From Symsagittifera roscoffensis (lineage: Eukaryota > Xenacoelomorpha > Acoela > Convolutidae), in the NCBI RefSeq assembly GCF_963678635.1, contig NC_087063.1:82321574-82385573 (forward strand): DNA of 64,000 nt, given 5' to 3'. Shown piece by piece: positions 63,836 to 64,000 of the stretch (position 1 is the first letter of the stretch; the number at the start of each line of letters is the position of its first letter). Made by a program: the position numbers and the translations under genes. Below the pieces are notes generated by a model, which worked only from the letters and a program-made list of their open reading frames with translations, searched no databases and was not told where the DNA came from.

Positions 63836-64000
63836 ATGACTAACCTCCTTATAATTGGTGATTCCAATTTGAGAAATTCTCTGCCTCTGCTTGAGGGTAA
63901 CCCCCGTCTGTCGTGGTTCATTAAGTGACGCTTTCTGTGTGCTAATTGCTTTGTTTTCGTTTTAATTTTAAAATGTTTAGCATAACCTACGATGCCCGAG
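63836..64000. other. End of window, unique sequence
   Basis: After the last satellite half the sequence becomes non-repetitive and mixed in composition, with TCTGCCTCTGCTTGAGGG and CCCGTCTGTCG. It is too short to classify. Confidence 0.3.

Overview
This is a nuclear sequence from an invertebrate animal. It is AT-rich, its genes have spliceosomal introns (GT..AG), and most of it is repetitive. Two conserved host genes are clear. One is an ammonium transporter of the Amt family, in a single exon (35289-36860, +). The other is the mitochondrial copper chaperone COX11, in three exons (41204-43119, -). A short secreted peptide precursor (31274-31519, +) is probably a third. I cannot name the species. 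The COX11 introns (681 and 365 bp) and the repeat load do not suggest a very compact genome.

Layout. From 1 to about 14.16 kb lies a Ty3/gypsy-type LTR retroelement whose 5' end is outside the window. It holds an in-frame gag-pol (protease, reverse transcriptase, RNase H), an integrase, a long open frame with no ATG, an env-like glycoprotein, and two downstream frames of unknown function. The pol and env frames carry several breaks, including an exact 173-bp tandem duplication in env. From 14.2 to 23.7 kb are old direct duplications and a GC-richer non-coding block. From 23.97 to 28.04 kb is a minisatellite of about 35-bp monomers, organised partly in a ~720-bp higher-order repeat. It keeps a frame open for ~1,400 codons on the minus strand. 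From 28.2 to 35.3 kb are a broken SGNH-hydrolase-like frame, the secreted peptide gene and more diverged repeats.

From 35.3 to 43.1 kb are Amt and COX11. From 43.1 to 48.9 kb are dispersed repeats, a foldback-like pair of inverted arms, and short tandem repeats. From 49.1 kb to the end is a complex of decayed DNA transposons of the animal CACTA/EnSpm-like (Tnp2) type. Deleted copies stand head-to-tail at ~1.14-kb spacing. A ~185-bp satellite sits inside the element and expands into an array that fills 60.5-63.8 kb.

How the parts relate: the retroelement frames are a probable polycistron, with overlapping stop/start sites and likely spliced or subgenomic expression. The CACTA copies and the satellite form one evolving locus. 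Amt and COX11 appear to be independent housekeeping genes. All calls come from reading the sequence and its translations; no database search was run.
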